DNA of 64,000 nucleotides from Streptomyces clavifer (lineage in GTDB: Bacteria; Actinomycetota; Actinomycetes; Streptomycetales; Streptomycetaceae): assembly GCA_014651175.1 (NCBI GenBank), contig BMWJ01000005.1, positions 310,001 through 374,000 on the forward strand. Reading direction: 5' to 3'. Shown in pieces: positions 52,731 to 63,070 of the stretch; the stretch's first letter is position 1; each line of letters opens with the position of its first letter. Below the pieces are notes generated by a model. That model made no database searches and was not told the origin of the DNA. It was given only the letters and a program-made list of their open reading frames with translations. The position numbers were made by a program, and so were the translations under genes.

Positions 52731-52767
52731 CGCGGGGCCCGGCGGCGACTGACAGCCGGGCCCCGCG
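52731..52767. terminator. Hairpin terminator after the GH55 gene (minus strand)
   Basis: CGCGGGGCCCGGC (52731-52743) is inverted exactly at 52755-52767, giving a 13-bp stem, 39 bases downstream of the GH55 stop on its strand. Confidence 0.75.
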
Positions 52768-52805
52768 CCGTACGGTGAGTGGAGCTCCGCTCACCTCACC
52801 CCGCC

Positions 52806-54989
<2,184 letters not shown>

Positions 54990-55034
54990 GGGGGTCTCCT
55001 CAGTCGTGGGGCGGGTACACGACGCGCACGGCCG

Positions 55035-55046
55035 GAGAGCGCTCTC
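55035..55046. promoter_or_regulatory. LacI-type operator candidate before the GH55 gene
   Basis: GAGAGCGCTCTC is a perfect 12-bp palindrome with the central CG typical of LacI-family sites, 46 bases upstream of the start. It is related to, but distinct from, the CebR box. Confidence 0.6.
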
Positions 55047-55634
55047 TCCGGCTGCGGCAGATACTTCACCCTTGTTGCGAACGCGTCAAGAGATGTGCAA
55101 CAACAGATGAAGCAGGGCCTGTTGGCGACAAGAACTGATGGCATCTCTGCTTCGCTTTCCCGTTGGCTCGACCTCCTCGGTGACGGGCCGTAAGCCCTGG
55201 CGCGTCATTGCTTCAGGAAGTGGCGAGTCAGCTCACGCGGTTCCGGCCGCCGCGACGGCCCCGGGCTCCGCGTCCCCGCCGAAGCCCGGGCCCGCCGAAC
55301 TGAGCGCGGTCGTGGACGCCCCCTCGTGACGCACGTGCACCACCGGCGCCGACGTCCTCGACGGTGGCTCTGCGGCGCGCCCGGGACCGGGGGTGCGGCG
55401 CCCCACGACGCGACCGCTCTCGCCGCTGCCCAAACATTGCCTCGGCGTGGCGTGCCGCCCAACGGGTGACATCCGGCCCGCAGTCACACGATGAGCCCAT
55501 GGCATCGCTCGAATGCGGCGCTCTCCAGTGGTGGGAGGCGGCATTCCGGCTGACGGTGGATCACGTCGCACCTGTGATCCGATGAGCCGACAACCAGCCG
55601 GCCGTCGCAGGGGTGGCGAAAGGACTGTGTATCC
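55047..55634. promoter_or_regulatory. Long divergent intergenic region with an operator-like repeat
   Basis: About 590 bases with no supported gene. TTGTTGC and GCAACAA form an inverted repeat near 55075-55105. GGATCAC (55558-55564) and GTGATCC (55574-55580) form a 7-bp inverted repeat with a 9-base spacer, 55 bases before the repeat-protein start, a plausible operator. Confidence 0.45.
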
Positions 55635-56432
55635 ATGCGTTCTGCCCGCACCCTGTTCGCATCGGCCGCCGTCACGGCGGTCCTCGCGGTCTCCGCCCCA
55701 GCCGCATACGCCGTGACCTCGGCCGACGACTGGGACAAGGACAGCGGATCCTCCAGCAGCAGCAACGACGACCGTGAGAAGCCGGAATCGTGGAAGCACG
55801 AGAAGCCGGAGGGTGGCGTGCACACCGGTGGTGGTGCGCTGGCCGGCGTCTCGGCGGACGACTGGCAGAAGGACAAGGAGTCCGGGTCGGGCGGTGGCGA
55901 CGACCGTGAGAAGCCGGACTCGTGGAAGCACGAGAAGCCGGAGGGTGGCGTGCACACCGGTGGTGGTGCGCTGGCCGGCGTCTCGGCGGACGACTGGCAG
56001 AAGGACAAGGAGTCCGGGTCGGGCGGTGGCGACGACCGTGAGAAGCCGGATTCCTGGAAGCACGAGAAGCCGGAGGGTGGCGTGCACACCGGTGGTGGTG
56101 CGCTGGCCGCCGTCACCGCCGACGACTGGCAGAAGGACAAGGAGTCCGAGTCGGGCAGCGCGACGGGCGACTGGCAGAAGGAGGACAAGGAGTCCGAGTC
56201 CTCGACGGGCGACTGGCAGAAGGGCAAGGAGTCCGAGTCCGGCGGCGCGGACAGCGAGGAGTCGGGGTCCTGGAAGCACGAGAAGCCGGAGGGTGGCGTG
56301 CACGCCGGCGGCGGCGCGATGGCCCTGTCCGGCGGCGGCCTCGCAGCCGGCTCGGTGCTGATGCTCGGCGGCCTCGGTGCCGCCGCGTACCGCATGCGCC
56401 GTCGTAGTGGCTCGGGTGCCGCGGCGGTCTGA
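55635..56432 (+). CDS. Repeat-rich cell-surface protein with C-terminal anchor, sortase-linked
   Basis: 265 residues. Signal peptide 1-26 (ending YAV). The mature part is hydrophilic and highly repetitive: SWKHEKPEGGVHTGGGALAG begins at residues 52, 96, 140 and (variant) 212, with 44-residue spacing for the first three, joined by SADDWQKDKES and GGGDDREKPD linkers. A membrane helix (about 231-252) and the basic RMRRR tail end the protein, the layout of a sortase substrate, but no LPxTG-like motif is present. A class F-type sortase gene follows 121 bases later. The role is unknown; a cell-wall adhesin or spacer is a guess. Confidence 0.82.
   Translation: MRSARTLFASAAVTAVLAVSAPAAYAVTSADDWDKDSGSSSSSNDDREKPESWKHEKPEGGVHTGGGALAGVSADDWQKDKESGSGGGDDREKPDSWKHEKPEGGVHTGGGALAGVSADDWQKDKESGSGGGDDREKPDSWKHEKPEGGVHTGGGALAAVTADDWQKDKESESGSATGDWQKEDKESESSTGDWQKGKESESGGADSEESGSWKHEKPEGGVHAGGGAMALSGGGLAAGSVLMLGGLGAAAYRMRRRSGSGAAAV
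55770..56165 (+). repeat. 132-bp coding tandem repeats
   Basis: Three copies begin at 55770, 55902 and 56034, nearly identical at the DNA level for the first two and most of the third. The third diverges after about 56110. A partial fourth unit is at about 56265-56325. Near-identity suggests recent amplification or gene conversion. Confidence 0.9.
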
Positions 56433-56553
56433 CGGCCGCCCGCACCACTGAACAGATCCTGTCGTGGCCGCCGTCCTCCCCGGGCGGCGGCCACGCCGAT
56501 TCTCCCGGCCTCCGCACCCCGGGTCCTCCCTGTACACGAAAGGAAGCACGCGC

Positions 56554-57270
56554 ATGGCCGCCCCGCAGCCGTCCGACTCAGAATCCGCCTCCCCTGCCCT
56601 CGGCCGTTCCCTGCTGTGGCCCGCTGTCGCGGTGGGGCTGGGCTTCCTGCTCGTCTACAACTCGCTCGACGCGTCGGCAGGGGTCCCGCCGCCCGTCGCG
56701 GCCGCGACATCCGCCCCCGCGCCGGCAGCCACCGCTCCGGCCCGGCCCACGCCGTCGGCCACGCCCCGGCCCACGCCGTCGGCCTCCACCCCCGGCCGGG
56801 GGCTGCCCCGGTCCGCACCCGAGCGGATCAGGATCAAGAGGATCGCGGTCGACGCCCCCTTCACCCCGCTCGCCATCGGCCCGTCGGGGCAACTGGACGC
56901 GCCGCCCGCGGACGACATGAATCTGGCCGGCTGGTTCAAGGACGGGGCGGCACCCGGCGAGCGCGGTACCTCGGTCGTCGCCGGTCACGTCGACACCAAG
57001 ACGGGTCCCGCGGTGTTCCTGCTGCTCAGCACGCTCGAGGCGGGCAACAAGGTGAGCATCACCCGCAAGGACGGCATCGACACCGTCTTCAAGGTGGATT
57101 CGGTCGAGACCTTCAGCAAGGCGGACTTCCCGGACGAGCGGGTGTACGCCGACAACGGCACCGCCCAACTGCGTCTGATCACCTGCGGCGGCGAGTACGA
57201 CAGGAAGGCGAAGGACTACAAGGACAACGTCGTGGTGTTCGCCCACCTGGCAGACGTCAGGAATGCGTGA
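56554..57270 (+). CDS. Class E/F-type sortase (transpeptidase)
   Basis: 238 residues; AAGGAAG lies nine bases before the ATG. N-terminal membrane helix (about 19-36), then a Pro/Ala/Thr linker, then the sortase barrel from about 90. Catalytic triad: His145 in VAGHVDT, Cys211 in LITCGGEYD and Arg217 six residues on. The short barrel and the CGGEYDR motif fit the class F group of actinobacteria. Sortases cut a sorting signal and link the protein to the cell wall or another protein. The gene follows the repeat-rich surface protein, its obvious partner. Confidence 0.9.
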   Translation: MAAPQPSDSESASPALGRSLLWPAVAVGLGFLLVYNSLDASAGVPPPVAAATSAPAPAATAPARPTPSATPRPTPSASTPGRGLPRSAPERIRIKRIAVDAPFTPLAIGPSGQLDAPPADDMNLAGWFKDGAAPGERGTSVVAGHVDTKTGPAVFLLLSTLEAGNKVSITRKDGIDTVFKVDSVETFSKADFPDERVYADNGTAQLRLITCGGEYDRKAKDYKDNVVVFAHLADVRNA

Positions 57271-57385
57271 CGGCATCCCGGGGCACGCCCCCTGACGCAC
57301 GGATGAGGTCAGGCGCGTGTGTGCGACCGAACGGACGCGCACACGCGGACCGGGGCCCCGGGCTGTACCGTCGCGCCCCGGGGTT

Positions 57386-57946
57386 TCAGTCGGTGCGCCG
57401 GCCGGGCCCCTCCGCCGCGAAGACCTGGTGCAGCGTACGGCCGGTGCGGGCCGAGCGGGCGTGGTGAGGATCGGGGGTGCCCGGCCGGTCGTGGACGGCC
57501 TGCCGGTCATTGGCCTTGATCAGCAGCCAGGCCTCCGGCCCCTGCGTGCCGTCCTCGTCGTCCACGCGGAACCGGGTGAGGGTGAATTCGCCGTGGAGCT
57601 TGGCCCCGTCCAGCCAGAAGGTCGCGTGCCCGCGCTCCAGGGAGTCGGCGAACGGTACCGGGGCGCCGCCGGGGTCGTGGCTGAGCGGGCGGTAGGTCCC
57701 CTGGTCCCAGACGATGACGGTCCCACTGCCCTGCGCGTCGCGGGGAATGACCCCTTCGAACGCCCGGTACTCCAGTGGATGGTCCTCGGTCGGTACGGCC
57801 AGCCGCTTGTCGCGCGGGTTGTCCGACGGGCCGCGGGGAACGGCCCAGGACTTGAGCACGCCGTCGACCTCCAGCCGGAAGTCGAAGTGCATCCGCCGGG
57901 CGTCATGGATCTGCACCACGAAACGCTGTCCGCCATCGATGTCCAC
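57386..57946 (-). CDS. Stand-alone 3'-phosphoesterase domain of LigD type
   Basis: 186 residues from a GTG at 57944-57946, with AAGGA seven bases upstream. The domain is RFVVQIHDARRMHFDFRLEVDGVLKSWAVPRGPS, then DHPLEYRAFEGVIP, GSGTVIVWDQGTYRP and KLHGEFTLTRF. The His-x-Asp and His/Arg pattern (HDARRMHFDFRL) is that of the LigD phosphoesterase that removes 3' phosphates or ribonucleotides during non-homologous end joining. No ligase, polymerase or Ku gene is adjacent, so it may assist a LigD elsewhere or have its own repair role. Confidence 0.88.
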   Translation of the reverse strand: MDIDGGQRFVVQIHDARRMHFDFRLEVDGVLKSWAVPRGPSDNPRDKRLAVPTEDHPLEYRAFEGVIPRDAQGSGTVIVWDQGTYRPLSHDPGGAPVPFADSLERGHATFWLDGAKLHGEFTLTRFRVDDEDGTQGPEAWLLIKANDRQAVHDRPGTPDPHHARSARTGRTLHQVFAAEGPGRRTD

Positions 57947-58047
57947 GGCTCGGTCCTTCCGCCAGGATGCGGCCGGACCCTGCCCGCCCTCCGGCGCAGG
58001 GCCGGTGGGGCCCGCACGGTCCGTAGCCCGTACCTACACGTTCCACT

Positions 58048-58088
58048 GTGCCGCTGTCCGTCGTGCCACGCACGACGGACAGCGGCAC
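58048..58088. terminator. 19-bp hairpin terminator downstream of the DUF4232 gene
   Basis: Exact 19-base arms (58048-58066 and 58070-58088) around a 3-base loop. It lies 64 bases past the DUF4232 stop on that strand and before the LigD-domain gene. Confidence 0.8.
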
Positions 58089-58151
58089 CGCGTGGCCTCC
58101 TCGTGCGCGGGCCGGTCGTTGCACCGGTCGACCGGTGGGCCCCTGTGACGG

Positions 58152-58679
58152 TCAGTCCGCGTACCGGTCGAGCGCGGCGTCGGCCGCCGCAGTCGACCGA
58201 TGCCACCACGTGGTGACCGGTTCCCACACCCGGATCCCCTCCGGTGCCCCGAGGGAGGCCGCGCCGAACGTCCGTCCGCGGTGCGCAGGGTCGCCGGCGA
58301 CCGTCAGCCTGTCCACCAGCCGCAGCTCGGTGGCCGCCGGGTCGAGCGTGCGCACCGCCGCGTGTGCGGAGCCTCCGGCGGGCAGGCGGTACGGTGCGCT
58401 CTCCGCCCCGGGCACCGGCAGCGCGGGCCCGTCCAGGTCGCCGAACACGACGGTGGGGACGCGGTCCACGGAGCAGGCCCGCGTGCCGCGGTTGGTGACG
58501 CTGATCCGTACCGTGTCCGGGCGGTCCGAGGCGGAGGCGGCCACGGACAGACGACTTTCCCGGCAGGCCGGGGGTGCCGGGGGAGCGGTCCCGGCGGAGG
58601 AGGCCACCGCCGCGCCGGCCGGGGCCAGCAGAGCGAGGGCGAGGACGGCGGGAACGGCCGGTACAAGGCGAATGCGCAT
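58152..58679 (-). CDS. Secreted DUF4232 protein
   Basis: 175 residues from the ATG at 58677-58679. Signal peptide about 1-28 (MRIRLVP, hydrophobic core, AVA). The mature part has the DUF4232 pattern: ACRESRLSVAASASD, a strand with VRISVTNRGTRACSVDRVPTVVF and a final LRLVDRLTVAG. The two cysteines (ACRE and ACSV) presumably form a disulfide. Function is unknown; such proteins are frequent in Streptomyces secretomes. It is divergent from the GH16 gene. Confidence 0.75.
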   Translation of the reverse strand: MRIRLVPAVPAVLALALLAPAGAAVASSAGTAPPAPPACRESRLSVAASASDRPDTVRISVTNRGTRACSVDRVPTVVFGDLDGPALPVPGAESAPYRLPAGGSAHAAVRTLDPAATELRLVDRLTVAGDPAHRGRTFGAASLGAPEGIRVWEPVTTWWHRSTAAADAALDRYAD

Positions 58680-58756
58680 GAGTTGTCCGTTCCCCACCGC
58701 ATCGGCTTCTACCCGTCGCGTCCTGGTCGGGTTCTTGACGGCTGTCCGGCCACTGC

Positions 58757-58767
58757 CTTGAATCAAG
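58757..58767. promoter_or_regulatory. Operator-like palindrome between the DUF4232 and GH16 genes
   Basis: CTTGAATCAAG is a perfect 11-bp palindrome; the flanks CACTGC and CAGTG extend it imperfectly. GGGCATGCCC, another 10-bp palindrome, occurs near 58830, closer to the GH16 start. Confidence 0.4.
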
Positions 58768-58877
58768 CAGTGAGATATACGCCCGGAGTGATCGCGTCCA
58801 TGGGTCGCCCCAGGTGTGAATCTGTCATGGGCATGCCCCCACGCATGCCCCGGTGACCCCCACCTCGAAGTGATGTG

Positions 58878-59789
58878 ATGACTGTGTCCTCCCCCCACCA
58901 CGCCGTACGACGTCCTGCGAAGCGGCGTCGCGCGTCGCTGTACGCGCTCTCCCTGCTCTGCTGTTCGGTGGTCATGACCGGGCTGCCCGTCGGGGCCACG
59001 GCCGCGCCTGCTCCGCACCCGGACGTCTCCGCCCCACCCGCACCCGCCGCCGTGGCCTTCGCCGACGAGTTCGACGGGCCCGCCGGCTCGGCGGTGGACG
59101 GCGCCAAGTGGCAGACCGAGACCGGCGACAACGTCGACAACCACGAGCGCCAGTACTACACGTCCGGCAACGACAACGCGGCCCTGGACGGCCAGGGCAA
59201 CCTCGTCATCACCGCGCGCAAGGAGAACCCCGCCGACTACCAGTGCTGGTACGGAACCTGCGAGTACACCTCGTCCCGTCTCAACACCGTCGGCACGTTC
59301 ACCCGGACGTACGGCCACGTCGAGGCCAGGATGAAGATTCCGCGCGGTCAGGGCATATGGCCCGCGTTCTGGATGCTCGGTGCCGACATCGGCAGCGTGG
59401 GCTGGCCCAACAGCGGTGAGATCGACATCATGGAGAACGTCGGCTTCGAGCCGGGCACCGTCCACGGCACTCTGCACGGCCCGGGCTACTCGGGCTCGGG
59501 CGGCATCGGTGCCGGCTACACCCTCCCGGGCGGGGCGGCCTTCGCCGACGACTTCCACACCTTCGCCGTCGACTGGGCCCCCGACTCCGTCACCTGGTCC
59601 GTGGACGGAACGGTCTACCAGCGCCGCACACCCGCCGATCTCAACGGCAACGCATGGGTGTTCGACAAGCCGTTCTTCCTCATCCTCAACCTCGCCGTCG
59701 GCGGCTACTGGCCCGGCGACCCGGACGGCAGCACCAGCTTCCCGCAGCAGCTGGTCGTCGACTACGTCCGCGTGACCACCAACGACTGA
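58878..59789 (+). CDS. Secreted GH16 endo-beta-1,3-glucanase (laminarinase type)
   Basis: 303 residues from the ATG at 58878 (a GTG at 58875 is equally possible). Long basic signal peptide (RRPAKRRR then hydrophobic core to about 43). The GH16 domain covers about 60-303: FADEFDGPAGSAVDGAKW, TARKENPADYQCWYGTCEYTS, WPAFWML, and the catalytic GEIDIMENVG with Glu181, Asp183 and Glu186. The added methionine in the EIDIME motif and no carrageenan-type features point to laminarinase. It would cut beta-1,3-glucan in fungal walls, complementing GH55 and GH87 in this window. Confidence 0.92.
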   Translation: MTVSSPHHAVRRPAKRRRASLYALSLLCCSVVMTGLPVGATAAPAPHPDVSAPPAPAAVAFADEFDGPAGSAVDGAKWQTETGDNVDNHERQYYTSGNDNAALDGQGNLVITARKENPADYQCWYGTCEYTSSRLNTVGTFTRTYGHVEARMKIPRGQGIWPAFWMLGADIGSVGWPNSGEIDIMENVGFEPGTVHGTLHGPGYSGSGGIGAGYTLPGGAAFADDFHTFAVDWAPDSVTWSVDGTVYQRRTPADLNGNAWVFDKPFFLILNLAVGGYWPGDPDGSTSFPQQLVVDYVRVTTND

Positions 59790-59896
59790 TCCGAGCCCCG
59801 CCGGCACCGGTGCCCGTCCGCGCACGGCCTGCGGACGGGCACCGTCCCCGTCACGGCCCCGCCGCCGGCCCCGCGTGCCGACGTAGCATGATCCGT

Positions 59897-60880
59897 ATGG
59901 AGCAGCGCACACTCGGCAGGACCGGCCGTGACGTATCGGTCGTGGGACAGGGCACTTGGCAGTTGGGCGGGGACTGGGGCGAGGTGCGGGAGACCGACGC
60001 GTTCGCAGTCCTGGACGCCGCCGTGGAATCGGGGGTCACCTTCTTCGACACCGCGGACGTCTACGGGGACGGCCGCAGCGAACAGCTCATCGGCCGCTAT
60101 CGCAAGGACCGGCCGGACGCGGACATCCTCGTCGCCACCAAGATGGGCAGGCGCGCCGACCAGATCCCCGAGAACTACGTACTGGACAACTTCCGCGCCT
60201 GGAACGACCGCTCCCGCACCAACCTCGGAGTCGACACGCTCGATCTCGTCCAGCTGCACTGCCCGCCGACGAGCGTCTACTCGTCGGACGCGGTCTACGA
60301 CGCCCTGGACACGCTCGTCGCCGAACAGCGGATCGCCGCCTACGCGGTGAGCGTGGAAACGTGCGCGGAGGCGCTCACGGCCATCGCCAGGCCCGGGGTC
60401 GCCAGTGTCCAGATCATCCTCAACCCGTTCCGGCTGAAGCCGCTGGACGAGGTGCTCCCCAGGGCTGCCGAGGCCGGGGTGGGCATCATCGCGCGGGTTC
60501 CGCTCGCCTCCGGGCTGCTGTCCGGGAAGTACACCGCGGACACCGTGTTCGCCCCCGAGGACCACCGTACGTACAACCGTCACGGCGAGGCGTTCGACCA
60601 GGGTGAGACCTTCTCCGGCGTCGACTACGCGACCGGTGTGGCGGCTGCCGCCGAGTTCGCCGGGCTGGTCCCCGAGGGCGCCACCCCGGCGCAGACCGCG
60701 TTGCGCTGGATCATCCAGCAGCCCGGTGTCACGAGCGTCATCCCCGGCGCACGGTCCGTGGACCAGGCCCGGGACAACGCGGCGGCGGCCGCGCTCCCGC
60801 CGCTGCCGCAGAGCACACTGGACGCGATCGGCGAACTGTACGACCGCCGCATCCGCGCGGAGGTCCACGCGCGCTGGTGA
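59897..60880 (+). CDS. Aldo/keto reductase
   Basis: 327 residues from the ATG at 59897; an ATG at 59888 is nine bases upstream in frame. Catalytic tetrad motifs: FFDTADVYGDGRSEQLIG with Asp and Tyr, VATKMG with Lys, and LVQLHCPP with His. Cofactor contacts ARVPLASGLLSGKY and VIPGARSVDQARDNAAAA are those of NADPH-dependent AKRs. TAGCAT, a -10-like box, lies seven bases before the ATG and no ribosome site is seen, so the mRNA may be leaderless. The substrate is unknown. Confidence 0.9.
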   Translation: MEQRTLGRTGRDVSVVGQGTWQLGGDWGEVRETDAFAVLDAAVESGVTFFDTADVYGDGRSEQLIGRYRKDRPDADILVATKMGRRADQIPENYVLDNFRAWNDRSRTNLGVDTLDLVQLHCPPTSVYSSDAVYDALDTLVAEQRIAAYAVSVETCAEALTAIARPGVASVQIILNPFRLKPLDEVLPRAAEAGVGIIARVPLASGLLSGKYTADTVFAPEDHRTYNRHGEAFDQGETFSGVDYATGVAAAAEFAGLVPEGATPAQTALRWIIQQPGVTSVIPGARSVDQARDNAAAAALPPLPQSTLDAIGELYDRRIRAEVHARW

Positions 60881-60887
60881 CCTGGGC

Positions 60888-62105
60888 TCAGTCGTCCTCG
60901 TCGCTGTCGCCGTCCTGCCGGGGAGCCTCTCCGGCAGGACCGGGGGACTGGGACGGATCGACAACGGCCGTCGGAGTGGATTCCGGGTCCTGGACGTCCG
61001 CCGCGGCACCGGAGTCCGGTGCGAAGAGCACCGTTCCCAGATACACCGCCGCCACGAACGCGACCGCACCCGCGACGGCGCTCGCCACCCGGGGCCGGCG
61101 CCGGATCGCCTCACTCGTGCTCAGCCGACGGGTGGTCGCCGACCGGGCGGCCCGTGGCGCGGGAGCGGCCCGACGGCGGCCGGTCGCCTGTGGCAGCCGG
61201 TACGTCGAGACGCCGCCTGCGGCAGGCGCGGCAGCCGGCGACGGTGACTGCGCGGCAGGAGCGGCCGGGGCGTGCCGCGGCAGCGGTTCGGCGCGCCCAC
61301 GCCAGGCGTCGGTGCGGAACCAGTCGGAGACCTGCTGTGCGCTCGGCCGGTCCTCCGGCTGCTTCGCGAGCAGGCCCATCAGGTAGGAGTCGAAGGCGGG
61401 GGACACATCGGCCCCACGCTGTCTCACCGGCACCGGTGGGGTGTCCACGTGCTGGTAGAGCGTGGCGGTCGCCGTGTCCGAGCGGAACGGCGGCTGTCCG
61501 ACCAGGAGCTGGTACACGACGCAGCCCAGGGAGTACATGTCCGACGCGGAGTCGGCCGTGCGGCCCAGCGCCCGTTCGGGAGCCAGGTACAGGCTCGTAC
61601 CGACGATGTGGCCCGCGGTGGTCAGCGCGGTCGAGGGGTCGTCCACGAACTGGGCGATGCCGAAGTCCCCGATCTTCACGGACCCGTCGGCGTCCAGCAT
61701 CAGGTTGCCGGGCTTGATGTCGCGGTGGACGATGCCCTGACGGTGCGCCGCGGCCAGCCCGGCGGCCGCCTGGCCGGCGATCCGGGCCACCTGTTCGGGG
61801 TGTACCTTCCCCCGGTCCTCGAGCAGATCCCCGAGGCTCTGGCCCTCGACCAGCTCCATCACCAGGAAGAAACGGTCCTCCCACGAGCCGAAGTCGAACA
61901 CGGCCACCAGGTGAGGGTGACTCAGACGCGCCGCGGTCTGCGCCTCGAGGCGGAACCGCGCCGTCGACGAGGCGTCGGCCTGATCGCCCAGCAGCAGCTT
62001 GACCGCCACCGCCCGGCCCAGCACTTCGTCCGTCGCGCGCCACACCTCACCCATGCCGCCACGGCCGATGGGGGATATCAACCGGTACCGTCCAGCTACC
62101 AGCAC
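60888..62105 (-). CDS. Membrane-anchored Ser/Thr protein kinase
   Basis: 405 residues from a GTG at 62103-62105, which places the kinase domain at the N-terminus; an ATG at 62160-62162 would add 19 residues. Glycine loop GRGGMGEVWRA, Lys36 in VAVK, HRDIKPGN with Asp129, DFG at 147-149 and the GTSLYLAPE segment. A Pro/Ala-rich linker (about 285-335) and a membrane helix (about 340-361) follow, with an acidic outer tail of about 44 residues ending DSDEDD. With no sensor domain outside, the signal is unclear. It is convergent with the AKR gene. Confidence 0.9.
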   Translation of the reverse strand: MLVAGRYRLISPIGRGGMGEVWRATDEVLGRAVAVKLLLGDQADASSTARFRLEAQTAARLSHPHLVAVFDFGSWEDRFFLVMELVEGQSLGDLLEDRGKVHPEQVARIAGQAAAGLAAAHRQGIVHRDIKPGNLMLDADGSVKIGDFGIAQFVDDPSTALTTAGHIVGTSLYLAPERALGRTADSASDMYSLGCVVYQLLVGQPPFRSDTATATLYQHVDTPPVPVRQRGADVSPAFDSYLMGLLAKQPEDRPSAQQVSDWFRTDAWRGRAEPLPRHAPAAPAAQSPSPAAAPAAGGVSTYRLPQATGRRRAAPAPRAARSATTRRLSTSEAIRRRPRVASAVAGAVAFVAAVYLGTVLFAPDSGAAADVQDPESTPTAVVDPSQSPGPAGEAPRQDGDSDEDD

Positions 62106-62260
62106 CTGTGCACACCAATCTCGAACTGTGGCCCGCTCCGACTGCCGCGGCGGCGACCTCATCGGGCTCTTCGGCTCGGTACGGTGCGGGGGCGCGCGGC
62201 GTGATCAGGATATCGGTCCGCCGGAGCTCCGTGAGCACGGCAGGCCACCGTCGCGCGGAA

Positions 62261-63058
62261 TCAGGCCAATCCGGCTGTCCGGAAGCCCCGTTCCCGTCCT
62301 ACGGTGAGCCACTCGAACAGCACCGCAGCCTTGAACTCGGCCTGTCCGCCGGGGAAGAGCAGATCCGCTTTCCTGAACACCGCCTCGTCCGCGACCGCTT
62401 CGGGATCCGAAGGAGCCGGGGCACTTCGGGGACCCGGGGTATCCGCATCGCCCGCGGCATCCGTGACGTAGGGGACCGCGACACAGCGCATGCCCGCCGC
62501 CTGGGCCGCCCGGACACCCGGGGCCGCGTCCTCCAGCACCACACAGGCCGCCGGTTCGGCGCCCAGTCGCCGGGCGGCCTCCAGGAACACGTCGGGCTCC
62601 GGCTTTCCACGAGCCACCTCCTCGGCGGACACGTGGAGAGGGAGGAACGCGTCCAGTCCGGTGACCGCGAGGGTGGCCTCGATCGCGGCACGGGAGGAAC
62701 CGGAGGCCACCGCCATGGGGATCCCCTCCTCGTGCAGCCGTTCCACGAGGACGCGCATTTCGGGGAAGACCTCGGTGGAGGTGCCGGCGAGCTCCAGGTA
62801 GAGGGCGTTCTTTCCGGCCAGCAGTTCCTCGACCGACGCCTCGATCCCGTACTCCTCCCGCAGGATGGTGAGGGTCTCACGGGTGCTGATCCCGATGAAG
62901 CGGGTGTGGTCGTCCCAGCCGAAGTCCGTCACGCCGTACCGGGCGAGGAGCCTGCGCCCCGCCTCGTAGTAGTTCGGCTCGCTGTCGACGAGGGTGCCGT
63001 CGAGATCGAGGAGGACACACAGGGCGGGGGCGGGCGCGGGACTCATACCCTCCAGCAT
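62261..63058 (-). CDS. HAD-superfamily phosphatase (beta-phosphoglucomutase/phosphoglycolate-phosphatase-like)
   Basis: 265 residues from the ATG at 63056-63058; an ATG at 63044-63046 follows GGAGGG too closely to be certain. HAD motifs: LLDLDGTLVDSEP (I), ASGSSRAAIEA (II), GKPEPDVFLEAA (III) and LEDAAPGVRAAQAAGM (IV), with a helical cap after motif I (class I). Hydrolysis of a sugar phosphate or isomerisation is typical of the group. It is 12 bases from the Lrp-type regulator gene upstream on the same strand, so they may be co-transcribed. Confidence 0.88.
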   Translation of the reverse strand: MLEGMSPAPAPALCVLLDLDGTLVDSEPNYYEAGRRLLARYGVTDFGWDDHTRFIGISTRETLTILREEYGIEASVEELLAGKNALYLELAGTSTEVFPEMRVLVERLHEEGIPMAVASGSSRAAIEATLAVTGLDAFLPLHVSAEEVARGKPEPDVFLEAARRLGAEPAACVVLEDAAPGVRAAQAAGMRCVAVPYVTDAAGDADTPGPRSAPAPSDPEAVADEAVFRKADLLFPGGQAEFKAAVLFEWLTVGRERGFRTAGLA

Positions 63059-63070
63059 GCCAGTGGGCGG

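Noticed and set aside
55770-56330. Regular repeats that could be mistaken for a CRISPR array
   Set aside because: The repeats are in frame, coding, and 132 bp long without unique spacers, inside a signal-peptide-bearing gene.
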